From: Cytophagaceae bacterium
GTDB taxonomy: Bacteria; Bacteroidota; Bacteroidia; Cytophagales; UBA9547
DNA length: 64,000 nucleotides
Direction of reading: 5' to 3'
Assembly: GCA_027488865.1 (NCBI GenBank)
Contig: JAIYAU010000030.1
Coordinates: 62,001 to 126,000, forward strand
Shown: one piece after another, positions 19,001-27,332 of the stretch
Position numbering within the stretch: the first letter of the stretch is position 1
How the letters are laid out: every line of letters starts with the position of its first letter
Made by a program: the position numbers and the translations under genes
The notes under the pieces: model-generated
Databases searched by the model: none
Told to the model about the DNA's origin: nothing
The model's input: only the letters and a program-made list of their open reading frames with translations

Positions 19001-19260
19001 CAAAAATTGTATCTGTGAGTTCTATGGACACACAAATTGACGTATTTCCGAATCCAAGCAAAGGGATTTTAAACATTCGTACGCTTCAAGAACTTCCATT
19101 ACAAGTGGTTATCTATGATATGGTTGGCAAAACACTATTGGAATTAGATAATATTTATAACGCTGGAAGCATAGACTTGACCAACTTTGCCAAAGGAATG
19201 TATCACGTGCATATTACACAAGGAGACACCCAAAAGGACGAGAAAATAATTATAGAATAA
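16033..19260 (+). CDS. secreted right-handed beta-helix protein with T9SS type A sorting domain
   Basis: 1075 residues. A signal peptide (hydrophobic residues 7-26, ending LAA) is followed by NTLRKCIRLANLG, resembling the opening of CSLREAI-type secreted proteins. Residues about 130-800 are many degenerate parallel beta-helix turns built on N.ISGN, GNKIGTN and ANGVHGI, about 50 residues apart. A beta-sandwich region (about 905-1000, AVNNQVTVQWSTSNE) precedes the T9SS type A tail, VFPNPSKGILNIR through the C-terminus (about 1005-1075). Probably a surface or released carbohydrate-binding or degrading protein; no catalytic residues recognised. Confidence 0.88.
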   Translation: MKKSISIICILFILISILNTHSTLAAVYDVDNVTDIDNLATYTNNDGTNTLRKCIRLANLGISKDTIQFKLIGAAPFTILLNSNLPPITSPLYLNGFSQTGVVFPTPGIVVKGSGISSSLSTINNTFFINNGASSSVIRGIIMYRTQNMSIYVDGASNCTIEGCWIGITENGIMPTPLTNRVGEHGIYLGNGANNCIIGSSTARNVISGNRGHGIVSVNNTGLTIVNNYIGTNITATDSIPNGIHGINVENTSQVVIGGGAANLGNVISGNKGQGITIFSNSDMFDIKGNKIGTNGLGTLAIANGVHGINVELSAQGQIGGTGLFDGNLISGNKATGLTLTNASNNCVIKRNKIGTNLAGIAAIPNGSHGISIYDRVNGTIIGGEINKEGNLISGNGYYGINNVLNSRLTKIYGNLVGTTANGMGALPNMNHGIYFESSNKSSIGLNISFRNIISGNSTNGLSFLNCDSVSITGNFIGASISGKVAIPNATGLSITNGKYFTIGSDSAMLGNVISGNTTFGLYANNLDNSYVKCNKVGVDSLGNTALANGVHGIETEGGCDLVDWINNIVSGNGQNGFDLLLITNNNIYGNKIGLGVNGTTKIANGIQGIRINGGSNNKIGSANKLHRNYISGNGNHAILFDNACNNNSVKGNYVGSDTSGTVAIGNNNSGIILLDNSTGNQIGGVNAGEGNLFCCSLAEDGIRVQVSPSTLIYNNLIGTNKNGVLATGFGNAFNGIWIMAYGPNSNNCEVGGLATGKANTIANNGGDGVKVSGYGNPSNFIPIIGNKINCNGGAGINFEANNAFENEGILAPVVTSSSANTINGTGGVGNTVHVYRNNYSDGTRCDCEGEIYVGTTTVSGSGTWTYTHNLNLTTAQRLSVTATQTNSNKSTSEFWVCTAPLPVAYLYIRAIAVNNQVTVQWSTSNEINSSHFIIEKSFNGKEFYAIATIPAINEGKRVTTYEYIDEQVQASTAYYRIVQIDLDNQYNTSKIVSVSSMDTQIDVFPNPSKGILNIRTLQELPLQVVIYDMVGKTLLELDNIYNAGSIDLTNFAKGMYHVHITQGDTQKDEKIIIE

Positions 19261-19266
19261 AATTAT

Positions 19267-19500
19267 CCCATTTTATGTACTAAGGTGTTAAACACTTCTA
19301 AATCCATTTGTTGTGTCAAATAACTTATAATTGCACTATTCAGATAAAACAAGCCTGTTTTAGGGAAGGATTGGCCTTGAATTTTTGGCTACTTTTTGTT
19401 TCAAGACAAAAAGTAACCAAACTTGTACAGGAATTACGATTGTTAATATTGTAAATTTTCAAGATATACAAAATATATAATTCGCAAATGCATAAAATGG
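19267..19500 (+). repeat. MITE-like repeat, copy A (internally deleted)
   Basis: Begins CCCATTTTATGTA and ends TGCATAAAATGG, imperfect terminal inverted repeats. It aligns along its length with copy C (48676-49041, read on the minus strand), sharing CTTATAATTGCACTATTC and GGAAGGATTGGCCTTGAA, then TTTTTGGCTACTTTTTGT. Relative to C it lacks about 134 bp lying between two CCTTGAA direct repeats, as expected from one deletion. It contains a hairpin TACTTTTTGT / ACAAAAAGTA. It starts 6 bp after the stop codon of the secreted protein gene. Confidence 0.75.
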
Positions 19501-19770
19501 AATATATGGATGGTTACTAAAAATGACCGACCTTATGTCATGTTATAAGGTGGTTTTTGATATGTCATTCGGCGCTAGATTAAATCTCAGCTCCTGCTAT
19601 TTATCCCACCCTATTCACAAAAACGAGAAGGTTTATTTAAAACCAGTCGGCGGCTCTTGTTTTTATATCATCTCATGAATAATTTGGGTTTAATCAAAAT
19701 TAATCAAGTGTTGGGATTAGTGTTAATTTACAAAAACCTAGGAATAGATTTAAAAATACACATCCATCAG
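19501..19770. other. intergenic with one hairpin (possible terminator)
   Basis: Between repeat copy A and the 3' end of the next minus-strand gene. ACCTTAT / ATAAGGT pairs across an 8-base loop at 19530-19551 and is followed by GGTTTTTGA, a possible but weak plus-strand terminator. At 19677-19690 ATAATTTGGGTTTAA resembles the right end of repeat copy B, so a repeat remnant may extend here. Nothing else was seen. Confidence 0.35.
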
Positions 19771-22353
19771 CTATTTAGCTGTAACCAATTCAGAAGGAAT
19801 CTTTAGTAGAGGAGAATCTGGTAAAGGAACAAAATTGGGTTTAGCATAGTTAAATGGTGCAGTTAACTTTACATCCGTTGAGTTTGGTAAATTTCTATTT
19901 TTACCATCAATAAACCACTGATTTATATTAAACTCGCTATTTGGGCTAGTAATTAAAGCTCTATCACAACCAGCAATTACATTATTTCTAAAGTTTAATA
20001 GATTTGATTGCGCATTAAACTCTACTTTAGGACCATCTAATTGTAGTCCCTTTGGGAAACCAATGAATATAGAATTATAAATTGAAATTGCCGAGTTTTT
20101 ACTTAAAAATAATGCACAATTAAAATTTTGATTGAACTGAGAACTTTTATTCTGTTTAGGTCCTACTATGGTAATATTGCTAAATAATGCCTTGGTGTTT
20201 ACGTAGTTTATGCTTTCGTTGGGATGACTTACAGACTCGAAACCATTTGCTTTTCCTAATTCTGCCAATTGAGGGTCTCTTAATGCGAGTGCGTATTGCA
20301 CAAAACCACTATATCCAATATTAATTGAAAAATCATCGTCGTTGGTAGCATAAGAAATAATATGTTTTGCATTGGCTTTACCTCCGCTCCATTCAAAACT
20401 ATTTCCTAAAGCATAGCTTACTTGAACATAAGCCATATCAATGCTTGAAAGTCCAAGAAGAGTAAGTCCACTTAAAGGCACATTTTGAAATTTCGCACCA
20501 GCAAATTCTATTCTTACAAATTTTAGATTTCCAGAGTGTTCAGCTTTACCATCCCATCCATATTTTAAAGGAGTTGGCAAGTTTTCAAAGGTTGACATGT
20601 AACTGGTTCCGTTTACCTTTGCCTTTCCTGCAATTATAATACCACCCCAGTCACCCTCTTTTCTTTTATCAATAGGCTTGTCAGAAGTAAATACAATTGG
20701 TTGATTAGCAGTTCCTACAGCATTGATTACGGCGTTTGTACTTATAACAAGTGTACCTTTAGACGCACTCTCACCTAAGATTATTGTGCCTGGCGCAATA
20801 TTAAGTTTAGAGCCAGTTGCTAGAGTTACTACACCTTTAAGTATATATACTTTATCTTTTGTCCAGTTGATTACACCACTCAATGTACCCGTAACTGGCG
20901 TATTACCAGTAGGATATGGTGTGGTTTTTGGGGTAAAATTACTCCATTTTTCAGTCCAATCTGTAGTGCCAAATGCGCCAATATATTTCACCCTATCAAA
21001 AAATGTACCTTTCCTTAACGAATCTGCCACTATTAAACCTTCAAAATTAGCTCCAGTAGAAAGTTGTGAAGTTTTAGGGGTAGTAAAAATTGGATATTGC
21101 TGATTAAATGGATCAGTGATATCCGTAAGTTGATAAGTTTTAATAAATTTGTTAGACTGAGAGTTAATTACAAACCAGCTATTGAAATCTTTGTTAGCAG
21201 TGTTTGAAGAACCTATTGGGTTGGAACATCCAATAAAGATGTTATTTTCAAGTTCAATATCACCATCCATAAGATTTCTTTCAGTATCAAATCCTTTTAT
21301 GAATAATGCATATCTATAACCAATAATGGTAGAATTATACAAACTGATACTTGCATTATTGCTTTGGCAAACTGCTTGTTCTAATTGTTTGCCGCCAGTG
21401 TTAGCTTTTTCAACAGAAATAAGTGAAAAGTTAGAAAATTCACATGATGTTAAGGGCTTACTATCTTGATTGGCATTAGGGTCATCGTTTGCATAACTGT
21501 CCGCTTCGATAGCCCTTGAAGATGTTATGTCTTTTTCGGTAAGAGAAGGATCTTTTACTGCTATTCCAAACTGCAACTTGCCACAATATCCGTTTGCTAC
21601 ATCAAAATCATCATCGACACATTTAAATGACAATAGATTTTTAGCGTTTACCGTTCCTCCAAAAAATTCAAATGAATCATCATTTGAGAATGTCACTTGA
21701 ATGTTTTCCATGATTGTTCCTGAACCTACTCCACAAAGTGTAATGCCGTTTAGTTCATTTTTGTTGTTAAATTTGGCTCCTGGAAACTCTATTCTTACAT
21801 ATTTCAATACTCCTGAATCATCTTCAGTGTTAGTTCCGCCATATACAGCTAGTTTCGGGTCTAGAAATCCTTCCATAGTGCCAATCCCTCCTTTGTGATT
21901 GGTTTTTGATTTACCTAAAATTATTATTCCACCCCAATCTCCCATATTGCGTTGTCCAGCGGGTTTATTGGACGTAAATACTATAGGATCTTTTTCGGTT
22001 CCCAATGCTCTTAGCTTACAACCTTTAGTGACAATGAGCGAGCCTTTTGTTTCAAAATCACCTCTTATTATTGTTCCAGGTTCAATATATAAAGTCGCAT
22101 TATTAGTGATATAAACATTACCTTTAATAAGATAAGTATTTTGTTTATAGAGGGTTGTGTTGGTAGATATTACACCAGAAAGTTCATTGTTAGCAGCAGG
22201 ATATTCTTGGGTAACCGGCTTGAAGTTAGTCCAACCACTGGCCCAGTTTCTTTCACCCATGGCTCCAATAAAAGGTACTTCAGTAAAAAATTGTTCACAA
22301 TTAGCTTCAAGAACGCCCAATAACACTACAAACAACACTACGATTCTTTTCAT
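19771..22353 (-). CDS. secreted protein with two tandem beta-helix-like domains
   Basis: 860 residues from the ATG at 22353 (MKRIVVLFVVLLGVLEANC, a signal peptide); the frame opens earlier at TTG 22377. It is made of two homologous halves of about 430 residues. Each has IEPGTIIRG or IAPGTIILG, PIVFTS(N/D)KP, GDWGGIII.GK, LKYVRIEF.GAKF, a short S(N/F)E(F/W).GG..NAK segment and a closing DDDF....GY.G. The unit matches a widespread Bacteroidota extracellular family of unknown function that normally has one copy. No T9SS tail is seen at the C-terminus (PLLKIPSELVTAK), so export beyond the periplasm is uncertain. Confidence 0.8.
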   Translation of the reverse strand: MKRIVVLFVVLLGVLEANCEQFFTEVPFIGAMGERNWASGWTNFKPVTQEYPAANNELSGVISTNTTLYKQNTYLIKGNVYITNNATLYIEPGTIIRGDFETKGSLIVTKGCKLRALGTEKDPIVFTSNKPAGQRNMGDWGGIIILGKSKTNHKGGIGTMEGFLDPKLAVYGGTNTEDDSGVLKYVRIEFPGAKFNNKNELNGITLCGVGSGTIMENIQVTFSNDDSFEFFGGTVNAKNLLSFKCVDDDFDVANGYCGKLQFGIAVKDPSLTEKDITSSRAIEADSYANDDPNANQDSKPLTSCEFSNFSLISVEKANTGGKQLEQAVCQSNNASISLYNSTIIGYRYALFIKGFDTERNLMDGDIELENNIFIGCSNPIGSSNTANKDFNSWFVINSQSNKFIKTYQLTDITDPFNQQYPIFTTPKTSQLSTGANFEGLIVADSLRKGTFFDRVKYIGAFGTTDWTEKWSNFTPKTTPYPTGNTPVTGTLSGVINWTKDKVYILKGVVTLATGSKLNIAPGTIILGESASKGTLVISTNAVINAVGTANQPIVFTSDKPIDKRKEGDWGGIIIAGKAKVNGTSYMSTFENLPTPLKYGWDGKAEHSGNLKFVRIEFAGAKFQNVPLSGLTLLGLSSIDMAYVQVSYALGNSFEWSGGKANAKHIISYATNDDDFSINIGYSGFVQYALALRDPQLAELGKANGFESVSHPNESINYVNTKALFSNITIVGPKQNKSSQFNQNFNCALFLSKNSAISIYNSIFIGFPKGLQLDGPKVEFNAQSNLLNFRNNVIAGCDRALITSPNSEFNINQWFIDGKNRNLPNSTDVKLTAPFNYAKPNFVPLPDSPLLKIPSELVTAK

Positions 22354-22680
22354 TTCAAACATTATTTTAAGGTTCAAATATCTAAACTAAAATATTAAAA
22401 AAGTTTAACCTAATGTTAAGTTTAGTTTAATTTTAAAATCCACCCTTTAAAAAGTACAATAAAAATAAATAACATTAGCAGTTGTTTTAAAAATATAATT
22501 CTAAACAATATTAATACTAAAAATATAACTATTCTAATATTAATTTAAAATTTACAAATACTGCTAATTGTAATATTAATTTTTACATGCCTTTAAATTT
22601 CAAATTAAGTGAATATTTTTGAATTTTATATTAATTTAATTGGATTATTACTTAGTTCTTTATAAAAAACATTTTTCTGG
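22354..22680. other. intergenic, extremely AT-rich, no gene seen
   Basis: A very AT-rich stretch upstream of the two-domain secreted protein, with runs such as TAATATTAA repeated several times. It should contain the promoter of the minus-strand gene. No open frame or RNA gene recognised. Confidence 0.45.
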
Positions 22681-22681
22681 C

Positions 22682-22712
22682 TTTTGTATTTTAAAAACAA
22701 ATCTTATATTTG
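22682..22712 (+). promoter_or_regulatory. promoter of candidate small RNA
   Basis: TTTTG at 22682-22686, 18 bases, then TATATTTG at 22705-22712, a perfect TAnnTTTG box with a spacer one base below the usual 19-21. No plus-strand protein gene follows; the next plus-strand structure is the terminator at 22785-22811. Confidence 0.55.
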
Positions 22713-22718
22713 TGTATA

Positions 22719-22811
22719 AGAAAACAATATTTTCTCTTCACTAACTAAAGATTTTATTCATAGGTTTGATTGCATTTGGGAAAGACCCGTTTAACTTAAA
22801 CGGGTTTTTTT
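22719..22811 (+). ncRNA. candidate small RNA, about 93 bases
   Basis: The interval between a good promoter and a strong terminator contains no plausible protein frame. The transcript would open with a hairpin AGAAAA / TTTTCT, continue with about 45 mostly unpaired bases, and end in the terminator stem. It does not look like tRNA, tmRNA or SRP RNA. I cannot assign it to a known family; 6S RNA and Bacteroidota-specific sRNAs should be compared. It ends 11 bp from the murF stop codon on the other strand. Confidence 0.45.
22785..22811 (+). terminator. rho-independent terminator
   Basis: ACCCGTTTA and TAAACGGGT pair as a perfect 9-bp stem with an ACT loop and are followed by a run of seven T on the plus strand. 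On the minus strand, after murF, the trailing run is only TCTTT, so the structure is better suited to the plus-strand small RNA, though it may serve both. Confidence 0.75.
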
Positions 22812-22822
22812 GTTTCAGTCTT

Positions 22823-24088
22823 TTAATGATTTTGGCCATTTACCACCTTTTCAAGCGCCATCCCTCGTGATCCTTTAAGTAGAAAATGTGTTTCATTAAA
22901 ATTCTGGTTTTCAAGCCAATTTTTTAGTTCCTCCGTAGTTTGCACAAATACGTTGCCACTGTTAGAAAATTTATGAAATTGCGGTCCGCAAAAAATAACT
23001 TTATCAAAATTCAACTTATCAACAAGTGCAATCATCTTTTCATGTTCTGAATCAGCAAAAGAACCCAGCTCTAACATATCGCCTAGAATTAACACTTTCT
23101 TATCTGCTTTAATTTTTGCAAAATTCTCAACTGCTGCGCTCATTGACGAGGGGTTGGCGTTATAGGCATCCAGAATAAAGACGTTATTACCTTGTCTCAC
23201 AATCTGAGACCTGTTGTTTTTGGGTTCGTAGTTTTGAATTGCCTTTGCAGCAAGTTTTAAATCTACCTCAAAATGTTGTGCAATACAAAGTGCTAGAGAG
23301 ATATTATAAAAGTTATATTCCCCAATCAGTTGGGTAGTGTACTTTTCTCCTGTAAACAATTCGATTTCTAAGAAAAAATCATTTTTACTCAGTTTACAAT
23401 TTTGTGGGTAATAAATGATATTGTTTAATCTTTTGGACATTCTTACTAAAATCTCATCCTCCTTATTTACAAATGCTGTTCCTCCGTTTTTAAGAAAATG
23501 ATAAAATAATTCCGAGCTTCCCCTGGCTACCCCTTCGAGACTGCCATATCCCTCTAAGTGGTCCATGCCAATGTTGGTAACTAGGCCATAATTAGGATTT
23601 GCAATTTGACACAAGGTTTCTATTTCTCCGATATGATTGGCACCAAGTTCAATCACCGCAATTTCAGTATCTTTTGGAATTGATAAAAGTGTGAGTGGAA
23701 CGCCGATGTGGTTATTAAGATTACCTTGTGTTGCAAAGGTTTTTAATTTTTGTTCAAGAACAGCATTAATAAGTTCTTTGGAGGTGGTTTTACCATTAGA
23801 TCCTGTTACCGCTATCACTGGGATATTTAAGGAATCTCTATATTTTCTTGCAAGTTTTTGTAGAGTATTCAAAACATCATCAACCAAAAGGTATCTCTCA
23901 TCTTTTTGGTAATTAACCTCGTCAATTACTACATATGTAGCTCCTTTTTCTAAAGCTGATTGAGCATACTGGTTTCCATTAAAGCTGGGGCCTTTTAATG
24001 CGAAAAAAATATCCTTGGGTTTAATTTTTCTAGTATCGGTACTTATTGACCCATGGGTTATAAATTGCTCAAATATAAAATCAATCAT
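22823..24088 (-). CDS. murF: UDP-N-acetylmuramoyl-tripeptide--D-alanyl-D-alanine ligase
   Basis: Cytoplasmic Mur ligase that adds D-Ala-D-Ala to the UDP-MurNAc-tripeptide. 421 residues, usual length. The N-terminal domain has ISTDTRKIKPKDIFFALKG, the ATP site is VTGSNGKTTSKELI (about 94-107), and the third domain has DAYNANPSSMSAAVEN and ILGDMLELG, both diagnostic for MurF. It is isolated from a dcw cluster, as is frequent in this phylum. ATG start at 24088. Confidence 0.96.
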   Translation of the reverse strand: MIDFIFEQFITHGSISTDTRKIKPKDIFFALKGPSFNGNQYAQSALEKGATYVVIDEVNYQKDERYLLVDDVLNTLQKLARKYRDSLNIPVIAVTGSNGKTTSKELINAVLEQKLKTFATQGNLNNHIGVPLTLLSIPKDTEIAVIELGANHIGEIETLCQIANPNYGLVTNIGMDHLEGYGSLEGVARGSSELFYHFLKNGGTAFVNKEDEILVRMSKRLNNIIYYPQNCKLSKNDFFLEIELFTGEKYTTQLIGEYNFYNISLALCIAQHFEVDLKLAAKAIQNYEPKNNRSQIVRQGNNVFILDAYNANPSSMSAAVENFAKIKADKKVLILGDMLELGSFADSEHEKMIALVDKLNFDKVIFCGPQFHKFSNSGNVFVQTTEELKNWLENQNFNETHFLLKGSRGMALEKVVNGQNH

Positions 24089-24326
24089 TATGTTGTAGTA
24101 TTAAAGGTCTATGTACAATATCACAACAAAACTATTAAATAATTCTAAAGGTAGGAATATGCTTAGGCCAAAAGCAGTTATTTGAAATTATATTTTTTGC
24201 CTTAAAGGCGTAAAATGGCCTTTAAGTAATTAATTAAGAATATCCTTCGTATTTAATCTTGTTCTTGGTATTTTTGTGTCCTTTTGAATAAATTTTGTCA
24301 TTTTTAACAATTAAAAACATAATCAA

Positions 24327-25268
24327 ATGAAAGTAACTGTAGTAGGTGCTGGCAATGTGGGTGCAACTTGTGCTGACGTGTTGGCCTATAAAGAAATTGT
24401 GAATGATGTAGTGCTAGTGGATATCAAGGAAGGATTTGCCCAAGGTAAAGCACTAGATATTTGGCAAAAAGCTCCAATTGATTTGTATGATACAAGAACC
24501 GTGGGTGCTACAAATGATTATGCTGCTACTGCTGGTTCTGATATTGTGGTTATTACGTCTGGGCTACCGCGTAAACCTGGCATGACAAGGGACGATTTGA
24601 TTGCTACTAATGCGGAAATCGTGAAAACAGTTACTGAAAATGTGGTAAAATACTCTCCAAATGCCATCATTATAGTAGTTTCTAATCCTTTGGATGTAAT
24701 GACTTATCAAGCCCATATTACCTCTAACTTGCCAAGAACAAGAGTAATTGGTATGGCTGGTATTTTGGATACTGCACGTTATAGAGCATTTTTGGCTTCA
24801 GAATTAAACGTTTCTCCTAAGGATATTCAAGCGGTGCTTATGGGTGGTCATGGCAATACAATGGTGCCACTTCCAAGATACACAACAGTAGGCGGAATAC
24901 CAGTAACAGAATTGATAAAGGACAAAGCTGTTTTAGACGCTATTATTAACCGCACTATTAATGGTGGAGGTGAACTAGTACAGCTCATGGGAACTTCAGC
25001 ATGGTATGCTCCTGGTTCAGCAGCTGCTCAAATGGTAGAAGCAATCGCAAAAGACCAACGTAGGGTATTCCCAGTTTGTATGCAATTGGATGGCGAATAT
25101 GGCATTAAAGATTGTTACCTCGGTGTTCCTGTAATATTGGGCAAAAATGGAGTTGAAAAAGTACTAGAGCTTGAATTAAACGCTGAAGAGAAAGCGTTGC
25201 TTGAATCTTCTCGTGGCCACGTAAAAGAAGTGATGGACGTATTAGATAAAATGCGTGCCACTGCATAA
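24327..25268 (+). CDS. mdh: malate dehydrogenase (LDH-like type)
   Basis: TCA cycle enzyme, NAD-dependent malate-oxaloacetate interconversion. 313 residues, the LDH-like MDH group found in Bacteroidota. GAGNVGATCADVLA forms the NAD site, the active-site loop reads GLPRKPGMTRDDL (arginines that choose malate rather than lactate), and VSNPLDVMTY, GMAGILDTARYR and the catalytic histidine in GGHGNTMVPLPRY follow. A TATTTTTG box lies upstream (about 24270) without a good -33 partner. Ends in a strong terminator. Confidence 0.97.
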   Translation: MKVTVVGAGNVGATCADVLAYKEIVNDVVLVDIKEGFAQGKALDIWQKAPIDLYDTRTVGATNDYAATAGSDIVVITSGLPRKPGMTRDDLIATNAEIVKTVTENVVKYSPNAIIIVVSNPLDVMTYQAHITSNLPRTRVIGMAGILDTARYRAFLASELNVSPKDIQAVLMGGHGNTMVPLPRYTTVGGIPVTELIKDKAVLDAIINRTINGGGELVQLMGTSAWYAPGSAAAQMVEAIAKDQRRVFPVCMQLDGEYGIKDCYLGVPVILGKNGVEKVLELELNAEEKALLESSRGHVKEVMDVLDKMRATA

Positions 25269-25280
25269 CACATTTTTAAA

Positions 25281-25318
25281 AATAGCGACGTATATCAATG
25301 CATACGTCGCTATTTTTT
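25281..25318 (+). terminator. mdh terminator
   Basis: A perfect 13-bp stem (AATAGCGACGTAT / ATACGTCGCTATT), loop ATCAATGC, then TTTT, 12 bp after the mdh stop codon. The flanking A/T runs also permit use from the minus strand gene that ends at 25330's far side only in the opposite sense, so mdh is its main client. Confidence 0.88.
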
Positions 25319-25329
25319 AAATTTTTTCC

Positions 25330-25824
25330 CTACCAATGGCATCTTGGTCTGTAACCATGATGATGATTCCAAGGTCCTCTGGATGGGTAAGCATATCCTC
25401 CATAATAGTTACCATAGCCAAATGTTCCACCAAAAACTACAGGCGGCACGTACACAGGGGCACCTAACTGTACAACTACATTGGGTCTTGGAGCTGGTGC
25501 TGGGTAATATTGTACAACCGTGTTTTGTTGTGGTGGTGGAGTGACTTGCGTAACAGTGGCAGGAGTAACCACAGAACTAGTATTTGCTGACGTGGAATTA
25601 AAAAGATCCCTACCGCCATTTTCATAAGCAATACTGCTTATATCTGATTTATTTACACGATACTGAGGCCCATCAGGATTAGAGGCTTTTTTGTAAATGA
25701 CTTCCGTTTGATTTATTTCAATCACCTTAGTAAGTTGCTGGGTTCCATTATTAAAGTAGATTACGTCCTGCGCCATTAGATTAACCTGAACAATTGCGAG
25801 CAATAAGAGAATAGCGTTTTTCAT
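25330..25824 (-). CDS. exported protein, small beta domain plus proline-rich/aromatic tail
   Basis: 164 residues from ATG at 25824 (the open frame extends to 25875). The signal peptide is MKNAILLLLAIVQVNLMAQ. Residues about 20-75 (DVIYFNNGTQQLTKVIEINQ ... ISSIAYENGGRD) resemble a small beta domain common in exported Bacteroidota proteins that start with a DxIxxxxG pattern. The rest is low complexity: Ser/Thr, then Pro-rich, then Gly/Tyr-rich with GNYYGGYAYP and a His-rich end, WNHHHGYRPRCHW. Function unknown; the His-rich end could bind metal. Confidence 0.65.
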   Translation of the reverse strand: MKNAILLLLAIVQVNLMAQDVIYFNNGTQQLTKVIEINQTEVIYKKASNPDGPQYRVNKSDISSIAYENGGRDLFNSTSANTSSVVTPATVTQVTPPPQQNTVVQYYPAPAPRPNVVVQLGAPVYVPPVVFGGTFGYGNYYGGYAYPSRGPWNHHHGYRPRCHW

Positions 25825-26022
25825 ATCTTTATTTTTGAAGTTATAATAACAACAATAGACCAAAAACTTTGCCAAAGTTCAAATGAGTGTAGCTTTTTAT
25901 AACAATTTGAATAATAATTTTTTTGTTGGTTTTGGGTAGGTTCTAGAGTTAATATAACTTAAACCACCTTATAATTATCTGGTTGATAATCAAGATTTTT
26001 ACTATTCTAAATTGTTTATAAT

Positions 26023-26057
26023 AAAAATGCCCATTTTTTTTAGGAATGGGCATTTTT
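26023..26057 (-). terminator. thiolase/beta-oxidation operon terminator, bidirectional
   Basis: A 13-bp perfect inverted repeat (AAAAATGCCCATT / AATGGGCATTTTT) with a 9-base loop, 46 bp downstream of the thiolase stop codon. Each strand ends in a T run, so it could work both ways. Confidence 0.82.
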
Positions 26058-26102
26058 GTTAAAATTAATTTTAAACCTAGTTAAATAATGCTAACGAATG
26101 GT

Positions 26103-27281
26103 TTATAACAATTCAAATATACCTGCTGCTCCTTGGCCTGTTCCCACACACATAGTCACCATTCCCAGTTTTTGATTTCTGCGCTTCATTTCATTGAATA
26201 ACTGAACACTTAGTTTTGCTCCTGTACAGCCTAGTGGATGACCCAATGCAATGGCTCCACCATTTACATTTACCAAATCAGGGTTAATGTTTAATGTACG
26301 CAAAACTGCTAAAGATTGAGATGCAAAAGCCTCGTTTAATTCGATTTGCTCTATATCTTGTAGGTTTAATCCTGCTTTTTTTAATGCTTTTGGGATAGCC
26401 TCAACAGGACCAATTCCCATTATTCGAGGCTCAACACCTGCCACAGCATAAGAAACTAAACGAGCAATTGGTTTTAAGCCCAGTTCGTTTACTAATTTTT
26501 CAGACATGATCAACACAAAAGCTGCTCCATCAGATGTTTGGGAAGAATTACCTGCTGTTACACTACCTTTGGCATGAAATACTGGTTTTAACTTCGCTAA
26601 AGCTTCAAGTGAGGTATCGGCACGTGGACCTTCGTCTGTAGTTACTATATATTCTTTACTTTTTCTTTTTTCTTTATCGTCAAGATAGTTTTCAACTACT
26701 TTTATCGGTGCAATATCTTCCTTAAATAACCCATTGTTTAGGGCATTTACAGCTTTTTGGTGTGATTTATAAGAGAACAAGTCTTGGTCTTCTCTACTAA
26801 TTTTAAATTCATTTGCAACAGCTTCAGCCGTGAGCCCCATTCCCCAATAATAATCGGGATTTTGCTTGGTTACATCAAAATTTGGAACAATTTTCCAACC
26901 ACCAAATGGTATGGTACTCATACTTTCAATACCACCCGCCACGATGCAGTCTGCCATTCCAGCTTTAATCTTGGCATCTGCAATTGCGATGCTCTCTAAA
27001 CCTGATGAGCAATACCTATTGATGGTCATACCAGGAACTTTATATGTATCTAGGCCCAATAAGGAGACCATTCTGGCTATATTTAATCCCTGTTCTGCTT
27101 CAGGGGTAGCATTGCCAACTATTACATCATCAATTCTTTCTTTTTCTAAGTTAGGAATCGATGCAACCAAAAATTTTATTACTTCTGCTCCAAGGTCATC
27201 TGGACGAGTAAAACGGAAAAGCCCTCTTGGTGCTTTTCCTACGGCACTTCTATATCCTGCAACTATATATGAATTATTCAT
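26103..27281 (-). CDS. fadA: acetyl-CoA C-acyltransferase (thiolase)
   Basis: Thiolase of fatty acid beta-oxidation that cleaves 3-ketoacyl-CoA to acetyl-CoA and a shortened acyl-CoA. 392 residues. The nucleophile is in NRYCSSGLE (about 88), the catalytic histidine in [16 protein letters not shown] (about 350), and the second cysteine in [12 protein letters not shown] (near 378). It follows the HAD/hydratase fusion by 51 bp on the same strand, the FadN-FadA type arrangement. A biosynthetic acetoacetyl-CoA thiolase is the main alternative, but the neighbour favours degradation. Confidence 0.93.
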   Translation of the reverse strand: MNNSYIVAGYRSAVGKAPRGLFRFTRPDDLGAEVIKFLVASIPNLEKERIDDVIVGNATPEAEQGLNIARMVSLLGLDTYKVPGMTINRYCSSGLESIAIADAKIKAGMADCIVAGGIESMSTIPFGGWKIVPNFDVTKQNPDYYWGMGLTAEAVANEFKISREDQDLFSYKSHQKAVNALNNGLFKEDIAPIKVVENYLDDKEKRKSKEYIVTTDEGPRADTSLEALAKLKPVFHAKGSVTAGNSSQTSDGAAFVLIMSEKLVNELGLKPIARLVSYAVAGVEPRIMGIGPVEAIPKALKKAGLNLQDIEQIELNEAFASQSLAVLRTLNINPDLVNVNGGAIALGHPLGCTGAKLSVQLFNEMKRRNQKLGMVTMCVGTGQGAAGIFELL

Positions 27282-27332
27282 TTTTTTCTTTTTAAAGTTT
27301 TTAAAAACCTGATTTCCAATTATACTTTTTAA

